This document shows positions 44,144-55,405 of a stretch of 64,000 bases of DNA, one piece after another; the stretch's first letter is position 1, and the number at the start of each line of letters is the position of its first letter. The position numbers and the translations under genes are program-made. Source of the stretch: Sophora flavescens (Eukaryota > Streptophyta > Magnoliopsida > Fabales > Fabaceae); the NCBI GenBank assembly GCA_030762895.1, contig CM061068.1, positions 39,170,783-39,234,782 on the forward strand, written 5' to 3'. A model generated the notes under the pieces. It did not search any database. It was given only the letters and a program-made list of their open reading frames with translations, and was not told where the DNA came from.

Positions 44144-45782
44144 TATATATATTCTTCATATAATGTTAATCAAATTTATCTTTATATTGTTACCAAGTTG
44201 ATGATATGAATGTCGAAATAAGATAGGGCAACATTATTCAAATTTTTAATAGTATTTTAGACAAAAGTAATAATTGAAAATTTAAACCATGTTATGATCA
44301 AGGGAGAAGTGAATTTTTTATTTTTTTTTAAATCACACTTTAAATTCCAAATTCAATTACAATTAACTGATAGAAAGGATTGCCAAACATGTTACTCCTA
44401 ATTAAAAAAAAACTAACTAAAATTCAATTTAGAAGCACCGAAACAGTTGTCAAGCACACGCTGAAGGAAGAAAAAATATCAATAACTTTGAAAATATTTC
44501 CTTTGTACTCCTAAGAACAAAAAAAAAAAAAAATCAGATAATGTGGTGAAGATATCAGTCACTTTCATTGATTATGTACGAGGGAAGGGGTGGTCTCAAA
44601 AACACGAGAAATCTTTGTAGTTTTGCTAAGCATGCTTCCCAATGGAAATACCTAATTCCAAAGTAATTTGATCTCACAAGCTGTTAGATACCAGGGTTAG
44701 TTAGTTAAATAGATGAAATTGTAGAGAATAGAGGCATTAATTGATCTTGTTAGTTTGGGAAAAGCAGAGCCTTGCTCAGTTGTAAAAGGGCATTGAAGGG
44801 GCAACCCTTGGAAGGGGGATAAAGCATCCATTTCTCTATTCTTTTCTGCAGTCTTGGATTTGGGAGTGGTAACACAAGGAAACATTTTAAATGTATAACC
44901 TTTGTTGAGTTAGACTGCAGTCTTGATCAGTAGGGGGGCAAAGTTAGCTGCCACAATAATTTAATGGGATCAGATGTTTATTGTGGAAGCAATTGTCTTT
45001 GATTATCTGTTCTTTGATCAATGTGATTTTACAAATATAACTTAATAATGCCAATATTTGTTTATCTCCAAATGATTGGATGAACCCTTTATTTTATTTT
45101 TTTCTTTTTCCAAGTAAGTGAAGATTTTTTTTTTTTAATGAATCACATACCCTCTCCCCCACTTATATCATGTATTGCTCCTTTTTCTTTACATTGGGCC
45201 ACATCATAAAAGAATTTGATCAATTTATTTGTCTGCTTACACAATACACAGGAGAAGCTTTTATCAAGTAAAAACTTAACAGAGGCTACTGTGGGGAAAA
45301 GCTGAAGATAGACATGCTTCCTGAAATTGAGAAAATTCATAAGGTAAACTAGGGTCCAAAAAATTGAGAAGATGGAGCATTCTGAGAATTGAACTTGATA
45401 TCGTCTCCTTTTTTTTTTCTTGGTTTATGGTCTTTCAAGAATCTTAGTGCATTTTAATCTGATACAAAATTGGTTTGTATTTTGGCACAAAGAAAGGAGA
45501 GGTTGCTGAAAAAGCAGCACAGAGAAGCATTTCTTCTTGATAATTACATGGTTGTTGATGGGCTTGCCCCGGGGCGTTCACTTCGTGATAGGAAACCTGT
45601 TACCTACACTTTTGGTAAGAGCAAGAAAGTTTAATTGCAACTGGAGTCAATAATTTCAATGTATTGGTAGTTGATGCCTCCATTACAGATTGATTTGCAT
45701 ATTTTATTTAACTGCTGGAGTTGGCCTTTTCATTCTCCTGTTCTTTTTGACAGTTTTGCCATAGTGTCCTGTGTATTACAGT

Positions 45783-46293
45783 CAAGGTTTTAAATTACGA
45801 TGACGGTTGCGGTTACATTGTGTTTACCGCAATTGCGGACGGTTACAAGAAAATGCGACACAGTTCCGGTGGCGTTTCGGTTTTGGAAACCTTCAAAATC
45901 AACACCTGCAGCCCCAATTATTAGATAAAACATAATTAGTTATGCAGTTGACTATGATTCTGTTATTATATAGCAGAATGTGTTAGTTTAGTTAGTTATA
46001 AATAGGGTATATCCTTGTTAGTTATTGGCCTCTCTTTTATGTTATGTATATCAGGGGCTATATATACATAGCACTAGCCTATTATCAATTGTAACTCAAC
46101 ATTCTATTAATTAAATGCACAAAGAGGTTATTCGGTCATATGTTATCGGTTTTCCATTTCATTCTTTAAACAAGCTTCCACATTCTTTCTTTCTCATCCT
46201 CCATGGCCTATCTTTCTTCTGCCACTAGGAATGGCCAAGTTTCAACCTCTGATCCTTCCCAAAACCCAACTAGTCCTCACTACCTTCATCCAG
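45783..46293 (+). mobile_element. Transposon debris with copia LTR and gag start
   Basis: The first part (AAGGTTTTAAATTACGATGA, then GCGGTTAC words) looks like a DNA-transposon end. From about 45930 there is LTR-like sequence with a TATA box (TTATAAATAGGGTATATCC, about 46000-46018). It leads to ATG at 46203 and a copia-type Gag N-terminus (SQNPTSPHYLHPGS), where the retrotransposon sequence ends. Confidence 0.65.
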
Positions 46294-46409
46294 GTAGTGA
46301 CATACCCCGTAAAATCAAGCAATTGCCTGGCCGTACTAGGATGGAAACTAAACTCAGGTTAGTGGATGAGATTCAATCAGGTCTGTTAGAAAATCAGAGA
46401 AATATCTGA
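46203..46409 (+). CDS. Short chimeric ORF: copia Gag N-terminus fused to DDR4 exon 12 sequence
   Basis: The open frame of 68 codons starts with a retrotransposon Gag N-terminus (about 31 residues, ending HYLHPGS). It continues in the original DDR4 frame with PRKIKQLPGRTRMETKL and EIQSG, then stops in the second foreign insert. An LTR-type TATA box lies about 200 bp upstream. Whether it is transcribed or translated is unknown; short length and location in a pseudogene argue for no function. Confidence 0.35.
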   Translation: MAYLSSATRNGQVSTSDPSQNPTSPHYLHPGSDIPRKIKQLPGRTRMETKLRLVDEIQSGLLENQRNI

Positions 46410-47870
46410 CAATATCTTTTCATATCTTAGAATATTTTAGAGTATCCTAGATGATCTCTTAGGAGTATCCGAGGAGGTAGAACTAGCCATAGGTCAGAAC
46501 ACAAATGCAAATAACCGAAATCACAGGTACCTGAACCGTACAACACACGGGGACGTTGCTCAAAAGAAGTCCGATGAGGGAGGTGAGCACAGATCCAGAG
46601 AGAGCAGGGAACGGCGAGTTCGGCGCTATAAATTATCAGAAATATGAGATGTCAGAATCAGAAACAGAGTTTATTAAACCCGAAAGTCTGACGTGTCCAC
46701 TGATCACTCAGAGGAAGTTGAGGGGCTGAGAAAGAGACGTTTCCTTGATCTGAATGAGCTTGCCCCTACTTCTGGTTTTGATGATGGTCCAAATTCGATC
46801 ATGAAAGATGAAGACACTGATTACTGAAGCTTCCCCTTCAGCTTGAGAGCAGCGATGAGATGGTAGTTTTCTCAGGGAAGCCAATGATAATATAACTATA
46901 AATTTTGTCTTCAGGTAGAGGAAGTCATCATCAGGTCCATTCGTATGGTGCATGATCTGCCACCAGAAGCAGCGGGATACTGAGGTATGTAGATTATGTA
47001 GTTTTTAGTTTTTTTTAGTGCTTCTACATCCAAACGGTCTACTAAAATGAATGAGAAGTTGTTGGGGGTTATTTAGCCCATCCAGTCCATGTACAATAAC
47101 TGTTAACAGGCACTATATCTTTAAAAAGATATGGTTTTCAGATAATCAAGCCCTGTAGTTCTATTTTTCTTGAACTCAACAGTGACCAGCAATTAGCATT
47201 AGAGCACTTCGGTTGACTAGCTTTTTTCATATTCTGATCTGATCATAAACTATCCTTCATGATAAGTAAACTGAATGCTGAATGTAAAGTAACATGCCAT
47301 CATTTCTGTCCCAAAATTCGTTTTAATTACGTTTTAGGCTAGAATTAATAAAAACAATGCGCTTCCATCGAAATGCAACATTGCCACTAAGAAATATAAC
47401 ATAAATCTCATATTATTCTTGTATGCACCCTAACCTTCTTAGCATTATGTTTATGTTGCGCCGTTGTGGAACATTCCTGTGAATTAATTCTCTAAGACAA
47501 GTTCAAAATTAATAGCAAAAGTAGGAGGATTTAGTCGTATATCAAAGATTTCAGATGCCAAGTCACAATATGAACCAAATCAGAGCACTGAAGTATCTTA
47601 ATCTCTACGTTTGTTAAACCTCATGGAGCTCAGGAAAATAGATATATGATATATATTATGCTTACTAGTTACTACTACTATACCGAGAAATGTGCCTCAG
47701 AGGCCAGAATTTCTTATACACAATAATAACATCATTAATACTCTATCACCAGCTTTGTCTCATTTCTTGGTCAGTTTGATTGTCCCCTCGAAACTCACCA
47801 TTTTCCTTTATGTGACTGCCGTGGTTCATCTTCACATCTTCTTTGATGGGACTACTACTCTGCCTCTGGC

Positions 47871-49274
47871 TCAGCTCCTCATCTTTTTAGCCTCAAGTGC
47901 TTCAATCAAGTTTGAAAGACACTTTTCTGCATCATCCAAGGGACACTTGGGCATGAGGTTCTCAGCAACATCAGCTGGTGTAATCTTAACCTCCCTTATT
48001 AGCCTCTTAATTGTGTTAAACATTGGATTAGCCTCAGTCTTCAAGTAATTCTTAGCAAGCACTTTAAACCCTTCAAAACTGCAATAAGAAAGCTCCACAT
48101 GTTTGTCCATTCTACCCCTTCTGATCAGTGCTGGATCAAGCTTCTCCACATAGTTAGTTGTGAACACAATCAACCTCTCCCCTCCACATGCTGACCATAT
48201 CCCATCAATGAAATTCAACAGCCCTGAAAGTGTCACTTTGCTCCCACTGCTTCCTTCTTCCTTCACTTCTTTCCTTCCAACTTCTAAATTCACCTTCTCA
48301 TTCTCATCATCAAACTTATCTGCCTTATTTTTCCTCTGGCCTGTAAGATCAAGTGAGCAATCAATGTCCTCAATAACAATTATAGACTTGCTAGTTGTCT
48401 CAATCAAAAGCTTCCTCAGCTCAGTGTTGTCCTTCACTGCAGTGAGCTCCAAGTCATAGACATCATAGGCTAACAAATTAGCCATTGCAGCAATCATAGT
48501 GGACTTGCCAGTACCAGGAGGGCCATAAAGAAGATAACCCCTCTTCCATGCCTTCCCAATCCTAGCATAAAAATCCTTACTCTTACTGAAAGTAACCAAA
48601 TCCTCAATGATCTCTTGCTTCCTCTCAGGTTCCATGGCCATTGTTTCAAATGTTGCAGGGTGCTCAAACACAATGTGGCTCCACATAGTTTGCTTAAAAC
48701 TTGGCCACTTATAACCAGGACTATTGGTGTAAAGCTTCCTTTGCCTATTCCTCAAACGAATCTCCTTCCCTTCCCTCATCACATGCTCCAAATATGACCC
48801 TGTGATTATGTCCCTATATTTCTTATGAAAAGTGAGATTATAGAACCTTCTCTCCTGTTCTTGATAATAAGACATGGACCTAGTTGGTGACATAACCTTG
48901 TTAGCAACCCACCAAACTTTAACACGCTCATACTCATCAGTTACTCTCTCATACTCATCCATGGTCAAAACCAAGTTGCTGCTATCTTTTCCCATCTCAG
49001 CTTTGAGCCTCTTAGCACTCTTTGATGTGTTGGCACTGAGGTATGCCTCCACAGCAGCATAGGCATCACTGCGCTTCAACCTGTCACCTAAGAACTCATG
49101 GAAGGAGATTTGAATGTAAGGGTAGAAGTAACTCATGATGTTATGTGTGTACTTCTCAAAGAAACGTTTAACCTCATATGGACAGTACTGGCGTATGATC
49201 GCCCACATGAACATGAAGCTGGCTAAGGTTGACCCCATTGTTGTCCACATCTCAGTCATCTTGAAAGGCATCAT
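47871..49274 (-). CDS. AATP1: AAA-ATPase, ASD/AATP1 type (single exon)
   Basis: An uninterrupted frame of 467 residues without introns. The N-terminus has one hydrophobic segment (about residues 14-28, GSTLASFMFMWAII), a likely membrane anchor, followed by the AAA-type ATPase N-terminal domain (YPYIQISFHEF, RSDAYAAVEAYLS). The ATPase core shows Walker A GPPGTGKST (251-259), Walker B IIVIEDIDCS (298-307), the family VTLSGLLNFIDG-WSACGGER region, sensor-1 Asn in FTTNYVEKLDPALIRRGRMD, and ITPADVAENL near the C-terminus. Similar plant proteins are annotated as 'AAA-ATPase ASD, mitochondrial'; the family is large, so the exact orthologue is uncertain. The C-terminal tail is shorter than the lysine/glutamate-rich tail of Arabidopsis AATP1. 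Translation may start at the first or the sixth codon. A truncated remnant of a second copy lies at 40349-40445. Confidence 0.93.
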   Translation of the reverse strand: MMPFKMTEMWTTMGSTLASFMFMWAIIRQYCPYEVKRFFEKYTHNIMSYFYPYIQISFHEFLGDRLKRSDAYAAVEAYLSANTSKSAKRLKAEMGKDSSNLVLTMDEYERVTDEYERVKVWWVANKVMSPTRSMSYYQEQERRFYNLTFHKKYRDIITGSYLEHVMREGKEIRLRNRQRKLYTNSPGYKWPSFKQTMWSHIVFEHPATFETMAMEPERKQEIIEDLVTFSKSKDFYARIGKAWKRGYLLYGPPGTGKSTMIAAMANLLAYDVYDLELTAVKDNTELRKLLIETTSKSIIVIEDIDCSLDLTGQRKNKADKFDDENEKVNLEVGRKEVKEEGSSGSKVTLSGLLNFIDGIWSACGGERLIVFTTNYVEKLDPALIRRGRMDKHVELSYCSFEGFKVLAKNYLKTEANPMFNTIKRLIREVKITPADVAENLMPKCPLDDAEKCLSNLIEALEAKKMRS

Positions 49275-49425
49275 TTTGTGTTGTGTGGCTTCTCTCTGTG
49301 TTCTTGTGCTTCAGCTTATAGAACAGAACTAAAGCAACAATCCAAGTTGGCTCTGTGTGTTAATTAGTGTATCAAAAAGTGAGGGGAAAAGAGAGAGTGG
49401 GTAGGGATGAGAAGGAAAGGACCAC

Positions 49426-49433
49426 TGTTTATA
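49426..49433 (-). promoter_or_regulatory. Candidate TATA box of the AAA-ATPase gene
   Basis: On the minus strand TTATAAAC lies about 155 bp before the start codon, a normal distance for a plant gene with a leader of about 120 nt. Position and sequence are the only evidence. Confidence 0.4.
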
Positions 49434-51291
49434 AGCAAATTGAGTCAAATGACACTACCAGTTAATGACATTATGAGTACCACTTACTATTATTTTATTT
49501 TTCTTTCGTAACCAGTATCATAGTGATATTGATTATAGTTAAGAAATTCAAAGATATAAAATTTTTATAGGAAAGTGTAATTTTGAACTTTTCAAAGTAT
49601 TGAATACACCACATTTTAATATAAACTTTCTATTTCAGATTCCTTAATTAATGTCCTAAGGACACGGGTTAATATTTGCCTTTTTTTTTCCTCTTGCTAA
49701 TGAGTAATGAGTGCACCAAGATCATTGTTTAAGGAATCAATAAAATAAAAATTTGTATAGGAAAATTAAGTATAACACTTTTCAATATATTAAATATACC
49801 ATTTTTTCATATAAAATTTCTTTTCTTAGTTTTTTAAATAATATTATAAAGACGTTCGTTGATATTCACTTTTTTTAAGGGTCTCGTTGTCAAGCATGTT
49901 GAAGATATTGATTAAGGAATAAAAAAATAAAAATTTTATTTTGAAAAGAATAACATCTAAATTTTCAACATTTTAAATACAGAACTTTCAAGACAAAATT
50001 TCTATCTTTGATACTTCAATCGGTGCCTTATTGCACTGATTAGCATTTGGCTTTTTTTAATAACCGTGTTGCTGCGTGCAACTAGTCAATCATAAATTTG
50101 TATAGTTTTTATTATTTAATTATAACTTATTTTATTTTACTTTTTGCACAGTTATACTTTAGTTATATCAGTGAACAAATGTAAGATGCAAGACTCGCAT
50201 ATGGCTCTGAGAATGATGTATATCCATAATTTTTTTGAGAGAAAAAGACAAATAAGATAGAATATTAGGTTCCAGTAAGTTCTTTGATTTGGTGGGACTA
50301 TGCGGGGGGTGGCCCAAGACCCTGAAAAATATGCGCTGATTCACTGTATTGTACTCCATGTTGTGTCTTATTGGTTGTGGAAGGGAAAGAAAGCTTGGAA
50401 ACTGAGCAAACACCAAAACAAAAAGAGAAGTGGCCCTCAATTGATGAAGGTTTTTCGCGCAAGACAAGGGAAACTCACTATTGAAGTTGTCAACGTGGGG
50501 TTCTCAACATAACACATAATGGGGTCCTTCTCATGCTCACACTAATTAATTTTCATGTACTTCTCATTGTTTGATATATAAGCCTCGTCATTTTCCTCAA
50601 GTTGTTGAAACATAATAACACAAAGACAAGAATAATTCAAGGTCATAAAGTCACACCACTAATGCTTTTCCAAATTAGATACATGTTAGATGTCTATATT
50701 AATCTTTTTATTTTAACCAAGTAGTATCTCATAGACATTATTGCTAGACATGTACCTTATCCTTGTGTTTACAGTCCTCTGCTTAGTAAGCATTATAATA
50801 TTAATTGCAATGTTTAACATAAGTCTAAATATATGATGGATAATCCCTTATTATAATGACGCAAAGAATCAGGTCATCAAATTAATGCCAGCAGAGATTA
50901 GCTACAAAGTTAATTCTCGAGATTTTACATTGATGGAAGTCAACATATTTTTTTAACACATTATATATAATTGGGGACATTGATATTTAATAGTACGTAT
51001 GTATTATATTTAAGGACATCATATTCATTTTGAAAATATTCTGACAATTACGTAGGTCAGAGTCTCAGACTTTAATTGGATAATAAAGAAGCAGAAAAGA
51101 CTCAGTCCTTAGCTTCGAACAAGAAACGGGTTGTTAATTAACAGAACGAATCACCAAACATACAAGTGTGACACAGTTAGATGCATACAAGTTTTAATGT
51201 CTCAAAAGAGAAGGATTCTGTTAAGTACTCTCAACAACACTCTAATCTGTATAATTTAAGAAAGAAAAACAGATAGTGTATTAATCTTTTT
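49434..51291. other. Upstream region of the AAA-ATPase gene
   Basis: AT-rich DNA with no supported gene. A loosely repeated phrase (aaatttttataggaaa ... ttttcaa-tatt-aata-acca) occurs three times around 49560, 49750 and 49935, suggesting old tandem duplication. The frame at 50168-50467 has no recognisable feature. Confidence 0.45.
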
Positions 51292-51328
51292 GTGGTGAAG
51301 ATATCAGTCAGTTTCATTGATTCTGTAC

Positions 51329-52061
51329 TAGAGAAATCTTAAAGGGGAAAAAGATAAGAAGAAAATATATCTTTGGCCAAAAAAAGAAAAACGAATTGAA
51401 CAATGCTCAGTTTTATTATGTGTCCCAAAAATTTGACAGTTCACACATGGCAGCAGAATCTCAGCCACGTATATAAAAGCAGTGGCCATGTGACATCTGC
51501 TGTTTGAATTTGAACAGTTTGTGTTGACACTATGAATCTGGTTTTATTTTTTAGCTAATGAATGAACTGATAGATAAACCTTCTAAACTACAAAAGAAGT
51601 GAATCATGTTTCCTATTCAGTTCTCTACCAACAGTAAGAGATCCCCATTTGATAAAACATCCAAAAACATACATTCCGTGGTTTATAGGATAACTTTGGT
51701 TAATCCAGTCAAAAAAAAAAGGGAAAATTATATTAATAGCTTTTTTAGGTTTAATTTAGTTATATTCAATATCCCTTTGTTGTAGAAACTATACAAATAA
51801 TTTTTAAGATTTATCATTATACTCGCATTTTCTAAAATGTGATAATAGAGATTATATCGGCACTCCTTTGAAAAAAGATAAATGTAATTTTTATAATAAA
51901 AAATATAAATTGAAATTAAAACAAATTCTAAGTGAGATTAGTACAACTTTTTCAGAGAAAAACTTATTGATAAAAACAATTTGAAAAGTGGTTTATGAAT
52001 TTGATTAAAACGATCATGTTAAACAAATTAGACAACTTGTTATGTTATAGTTAAGGAATAA
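51329..52061. other. Intergenic DNA without a recognised gene
   Basis: AT-rich; no coding region, RNA gene or clear repeat end seen. Confidence 0.4.
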
Positions 52062-52190
52062 GAAAGTCCAGTAGAAGAGATATAGACACAATGAATAAAA
52101 TATATTTTATTCATTAGGAGTGATATAGACATAATAAATAAAATATTTTATTCATTGTGTCTATATCTCTACTGCTGGAATTTTCTGGCA
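52062..52190. repeat. Palindromic foldback sequence
   Basis: The left arm (52062-52108: AGAAAGTCCAGTAGAAGAGA, then TATAGACACAATGAATAAAA) is nearly identical to the complement of the right arm (about 52146-52190). A third, direct partial copy (GATATAGACATAATAAATAA) lies in the loop. Probably a small MITE. Confidence 0.85.
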
Positions 52191-52740
52191 ACTGGAGAGG
52201 ATATTAACCCTATAGTTATAGACACAGACCAGTCCCTCTCAAAAATAATTTTGCCTAGCTTGAGTAGCATCAATCTGCATCTGCAACTGCAAACTGTGCT
52301 TGTGCAGTTCTCTCCAGCTGGTTAGGACGAAGAACTGAAGAAGTGGACAAAGACTAGAGTCATTATCACTCCCGTGGCAAACTTGTACATCAGTGGAGAA
52401 AATGACACAGGTTCCACCATTATTTATTTTTTTCAAAAGGGACTCAGAAAACCTTTCCATGTCCTCTTCAATTCTCGATTCTTTTTATTCTCATGTATCA
52501 TTATTTCTTAAATCAAATCATAGAAATATACAATTGGAAGTCATCATTTGGGAAAGTTTTTACACGTGTCAACTTCTGGGAGCTTGCTTGGAGAGGCGAC
52601 CTTGATTTATTTGCCATATTTGGAAAGTTACGGAGGAATCAATTATCAGTGACACTTTTGTAAATAAATGTTCATTGATGGCCAAATTGTTGGATTGTTG
52701 CTGAGCGAAATTTGGAGCCCATTTGGAGAGTTTTTGAATT
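52191..52740. other. Unassigned DNA with a possible coding-like patch
   Basis: A minus-strand frame (52239-52460) reads like protein (NGGTCVIFSTDVQVCHG) but has no recognisable domain and no supporting splice sites. I leave it unassigned. Confidence 0.25.
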
Positions 52741-52799
52741 TCAAAATTCAAATTTCAATGCTCCATGCAACCCACTTTTATCATTTCAATCAATGCATT

Positions 52800-54450
52800 G
52801 AAAAAAAAAAACACTTTCTCTCCATTCAACAACCCATCTTCATCTCCCATTTCTCTCTCATTTCTTCTTCTCCTTCTTCTTTATCATTTCTTCTCTGCAT
52901 CTTTTCTTAACATCTTCGTCTCTCTCTTCTCCCAGCCACTGACCACGAGAACAGGATGGCTTTCTCCTCCATTTACGCTAGCAAGTGTAAGGTGTTGTTT
53001 ATTTTTTGTGTATTTAACATCTCTCTCCATCTCCAGTTGCATTTTTTTTACATCTTTGTTTCTCTCCTCTCCTTTCTGGAATTTTCTAACATCTTCGTCC
53101 CTCTCTTCTCCCATTGATCTCTTCCTCCATTGATATTTTTTGCAGATCTACGAATGATGGAGATGACCGGGAGTCCATCGTCGCTCAGCCACCAACCACC
53201 GTCTCAATGTTCCGTTCTCAATCAGATGGTAGGTTCGAATTTTATTTTTTGTTTGTTTTGGTAAACTCGGGAATCTTCAGAAATATTCGTTTCTTCTTTT
53301 TCATGGGTACAAAACTAGCTTCATTTCTAGAACATCGAATGTCGGATCTCTCACTCTCACACTTCTGGTTGCGATTTGCTATACACAAATATGATGGATG
53401 CTTAGAGTTTTAAAAACGGTTTCTGGGCTGTTAACAGAGGGTGGAAAGGAAAATGAAGAAAATAAAGAAAGATATATTGATGGGCAGGGCAGTTGTTTAT
53501 GGGATTTGAATTAACACATGGTTGATTTATGACCTGTTTGCTAAAAAACTTAGAGTTCTTTTGTTGTTGAATGCATAACTCTTATTTGTTGATGGTGAGC
53601 CTTATCGTCTTTATCTCCTTTCTTCGTTGATTGGCAGGAAATCAGAGGAAGGGGACTTGATTTGCTACATATTCACTGGAAGAAGGAAGACATTGGGAAG
53701 TTTCAATTTAAGCCTTAATGTAATTGATTGCAACCGGTAGTGTTTTTTAAAATATATTTATAATTTTTCTTTTGGTGCATAAAATTTGACTTTCATTAGA
53801 GCTAAACCCAGTTAAGGGGTAATTTATGACTTTACTTCCCTTGGAAACTGAGTTTTCTGGCACTTTCCTTCTTGAATGAAACTATTCTTCATGGTTGTTG
53901 TTAGCTTTTCATTTATTATTTACACCACCTGGATGTATTATAATAAACAATAAACAATGAGTCATTGATCAATTTTTTGTTGGTGTATTATAATAAAAAG
54001 CTTTTTTGTGTCTCTTAATTTTCTACAGACTCGATGAATCTTAGAGTTTAAAAAAGCTTGAGCTGTCAGATGCATTTCTTGCCACGTTAGCATCTGAAAG
54101 TTAGTCAATACCACTTGCCACAATTTCCTGCTGGAACTTCATGAATCATGCTTATATTTAGTTGCATGATTCTTCTTTTCTTGATAACCATGTTCCATTG
54201 TTTTTTTTCTGTGATGTTGGATTTTTTCATTTCATGTTTTGTTTTGTCTATATTGTTTTTTGGTTGCAACTTACAAGGGAGGTCATAACTCCTAAGACCC
54301 GGTCTTCTATCAATATTGTTAAATTCGTCACCCCTCCTTCTGAATTTAATTTTATGTTAGTAATTCCATTTTACCAATGTCTTCTTTCATCCTCTGATGC
54401 AGTTGATTTGTCTTCACAAGAACCTAAGAAGTAAGTCAAAAGTTGTGGAT
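52800..54450 (+). other. Leader-like and exon-like patches upstream of the RPA1-like pseudogene
   Basis: A TC-rich stretch (52810-53130) precedes a short coding-like patch (about 53146-53229: NDGDDRESIVAQPPTT) that ends near a GT. Another patch lies at about 54270-54430. They may be 5' exons of the RPA-like gene or captured host pieces. No domain is recognised. Confidence 0.3.
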
Positions 54451-55405
54451 ATTATTTGCTTAGTGTAGAACATTCTGCATTTCTGTTGATCGATTCCTGC
54501 ATGATTCTCATTCTCAAGTTGTGGGTGAACAGAGGACAAGACTTAAAACAGCAACATCAACCTATTGGGGACAAAATGTTTGCATCTGAAGGAAGGAAGT
54601 CCTTATCTTATGGTAATTGAATTTTTTTTTCCTGTTTCAAGAGTTTAACCTTCAGCATATAGAGTAAGGATAACTAGCAAATGGTTTATGAGTAGTTAAG
54701 TTTGGTTGCTCATGGTTCTACTTCTGGTTCTAGGTCCAACTCGGGAGGGCTATTACCATTTCTTCACCTTAGTGCATCTCCTCAACTTGATGACAAGATT
54801 CAATGGCTATGAATCATTTGGGGGTGGCTTATCAAAATATGTTAATGAATATTTTTATAAGTATATGCAGGTTCTGTACCATAATAAAACCCACTTACTT
54901 GATTTTTTAATTTAATTATTTTTAGATGCCTTATGCATTGATGTGTGAAGGATTTCTGTTACCACTTATTCTTTAAAAATGTGTCATTTGTTTTTAATTG
55001 TTGGGTGAAGCATATTAACTCAAATGCTTTACTGGCTTTTATATGTTATGCTCATATTCCTATTGCATCTGGTCCTTAGGAGGGAGGGACATGATCTCCT
55101 TTGTTTTTTTAGTAAAATCCCTATAAATCTTCTACAGTTGGTTGCAACACATGAAATTGGTATTCATTGTCTGTATTTTTTTGTGAATGACCTACTTAGA
55201 AGACTATTGATGTTCAATCAAACAAGAATTGGATGGGTAGTAAAGAGGTTTCCTTCAATATACCAATAATAAAGAGGTTTCCTTTAAAACTGTAACCGTG
55301 AGTTTGCGTTAGTTGTTATTATGCCTTTAAATTGTGTTCTTTGGTTGCTTTCCCATGCACAGTTTGAGAGATAAAAAAAACATCATTACTTTGTCTTAAA
55401 CTGAT

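Larger units (their letters stand above)
36664..44579 (+). repeat. Segmental tandem duplication, copy 1
   Basis: It starts in intron 7 of the DDR4-like gene (GGGGTG followed by CTCAAAAACACGAGAAAT, matching 44588 on) and ends with GTGGTGAAGATATCAGTCACT (44543-44579, matching 51292-51328). Between these it contains DDR4 exons 8-12, a fragment of the AAA-ATPase gene, then later insertions: a foldback element, a long-TIR element and a SINE. The central junction has exactly the order expected of a head-to-tail duplication. Confidence 0.78.
44588..46990 (+). pseudogene. DDR4-like gene 3' part, pseudogene
   Basis: The exon 8 copy (45252-45343) has lost one base, giving a frameshift. The exon 9 copy (45491-45614) is nearly perfect but its splice acceptor has changed from CACAG to CACAA. 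Exons 10 and 11 are missing, replaced at about 45783-46293 by foreign DNA with a copia 5' end. Exon 12 resumes at 46294 (GTGACATACCCCGTAAAATC), is interrupted by about 240 bp of foreign DNA (about 46381-46622), resumes, and has an internal deletion before GAGGAAGTTGAGGGGCTG. Exons 1-7 were never part of the duplication. It cannot make the DDR4-like protein. Confidence 0.9.
44588..51328 (+). repeat. Segmental tandem duplication, copy 2
   Basis: It begins with sequence matching intron 7 of the DDR4-like gene (36664 on) and continues through copies of exon 8, exon 9, part of exon 12 and the 3' UTR, then the complete AAA-ATPase gene and its upstream DNA. It ends at GTGGTGAAGATATCAGTCAGT (51292-51328), which matches the end of copy 1. 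Exon 9 is about 98 percent identical between copies (3 differences in 124). Confidence 0.78.

Noticed and set aside
47692..49332. Plus-strand frames opposite the AAA-ATPase gene
   Set aside because: Shadows of the 467-codon minus-strand gene; no features of their own.
52166..52185. TCTCTACTGC as a possible Helitron 5' end
   Set aside because: It lies in the right arm of a small palindrome (52062-52190), so the resemblance to a Helitron 5' end is probably coincidence.
53114..55269. Several frames of 60-100 codons
   Set aside because: No domains, AT-rich composition, and no consistent splice sites; at most parts of Helitron leader or captured exons.
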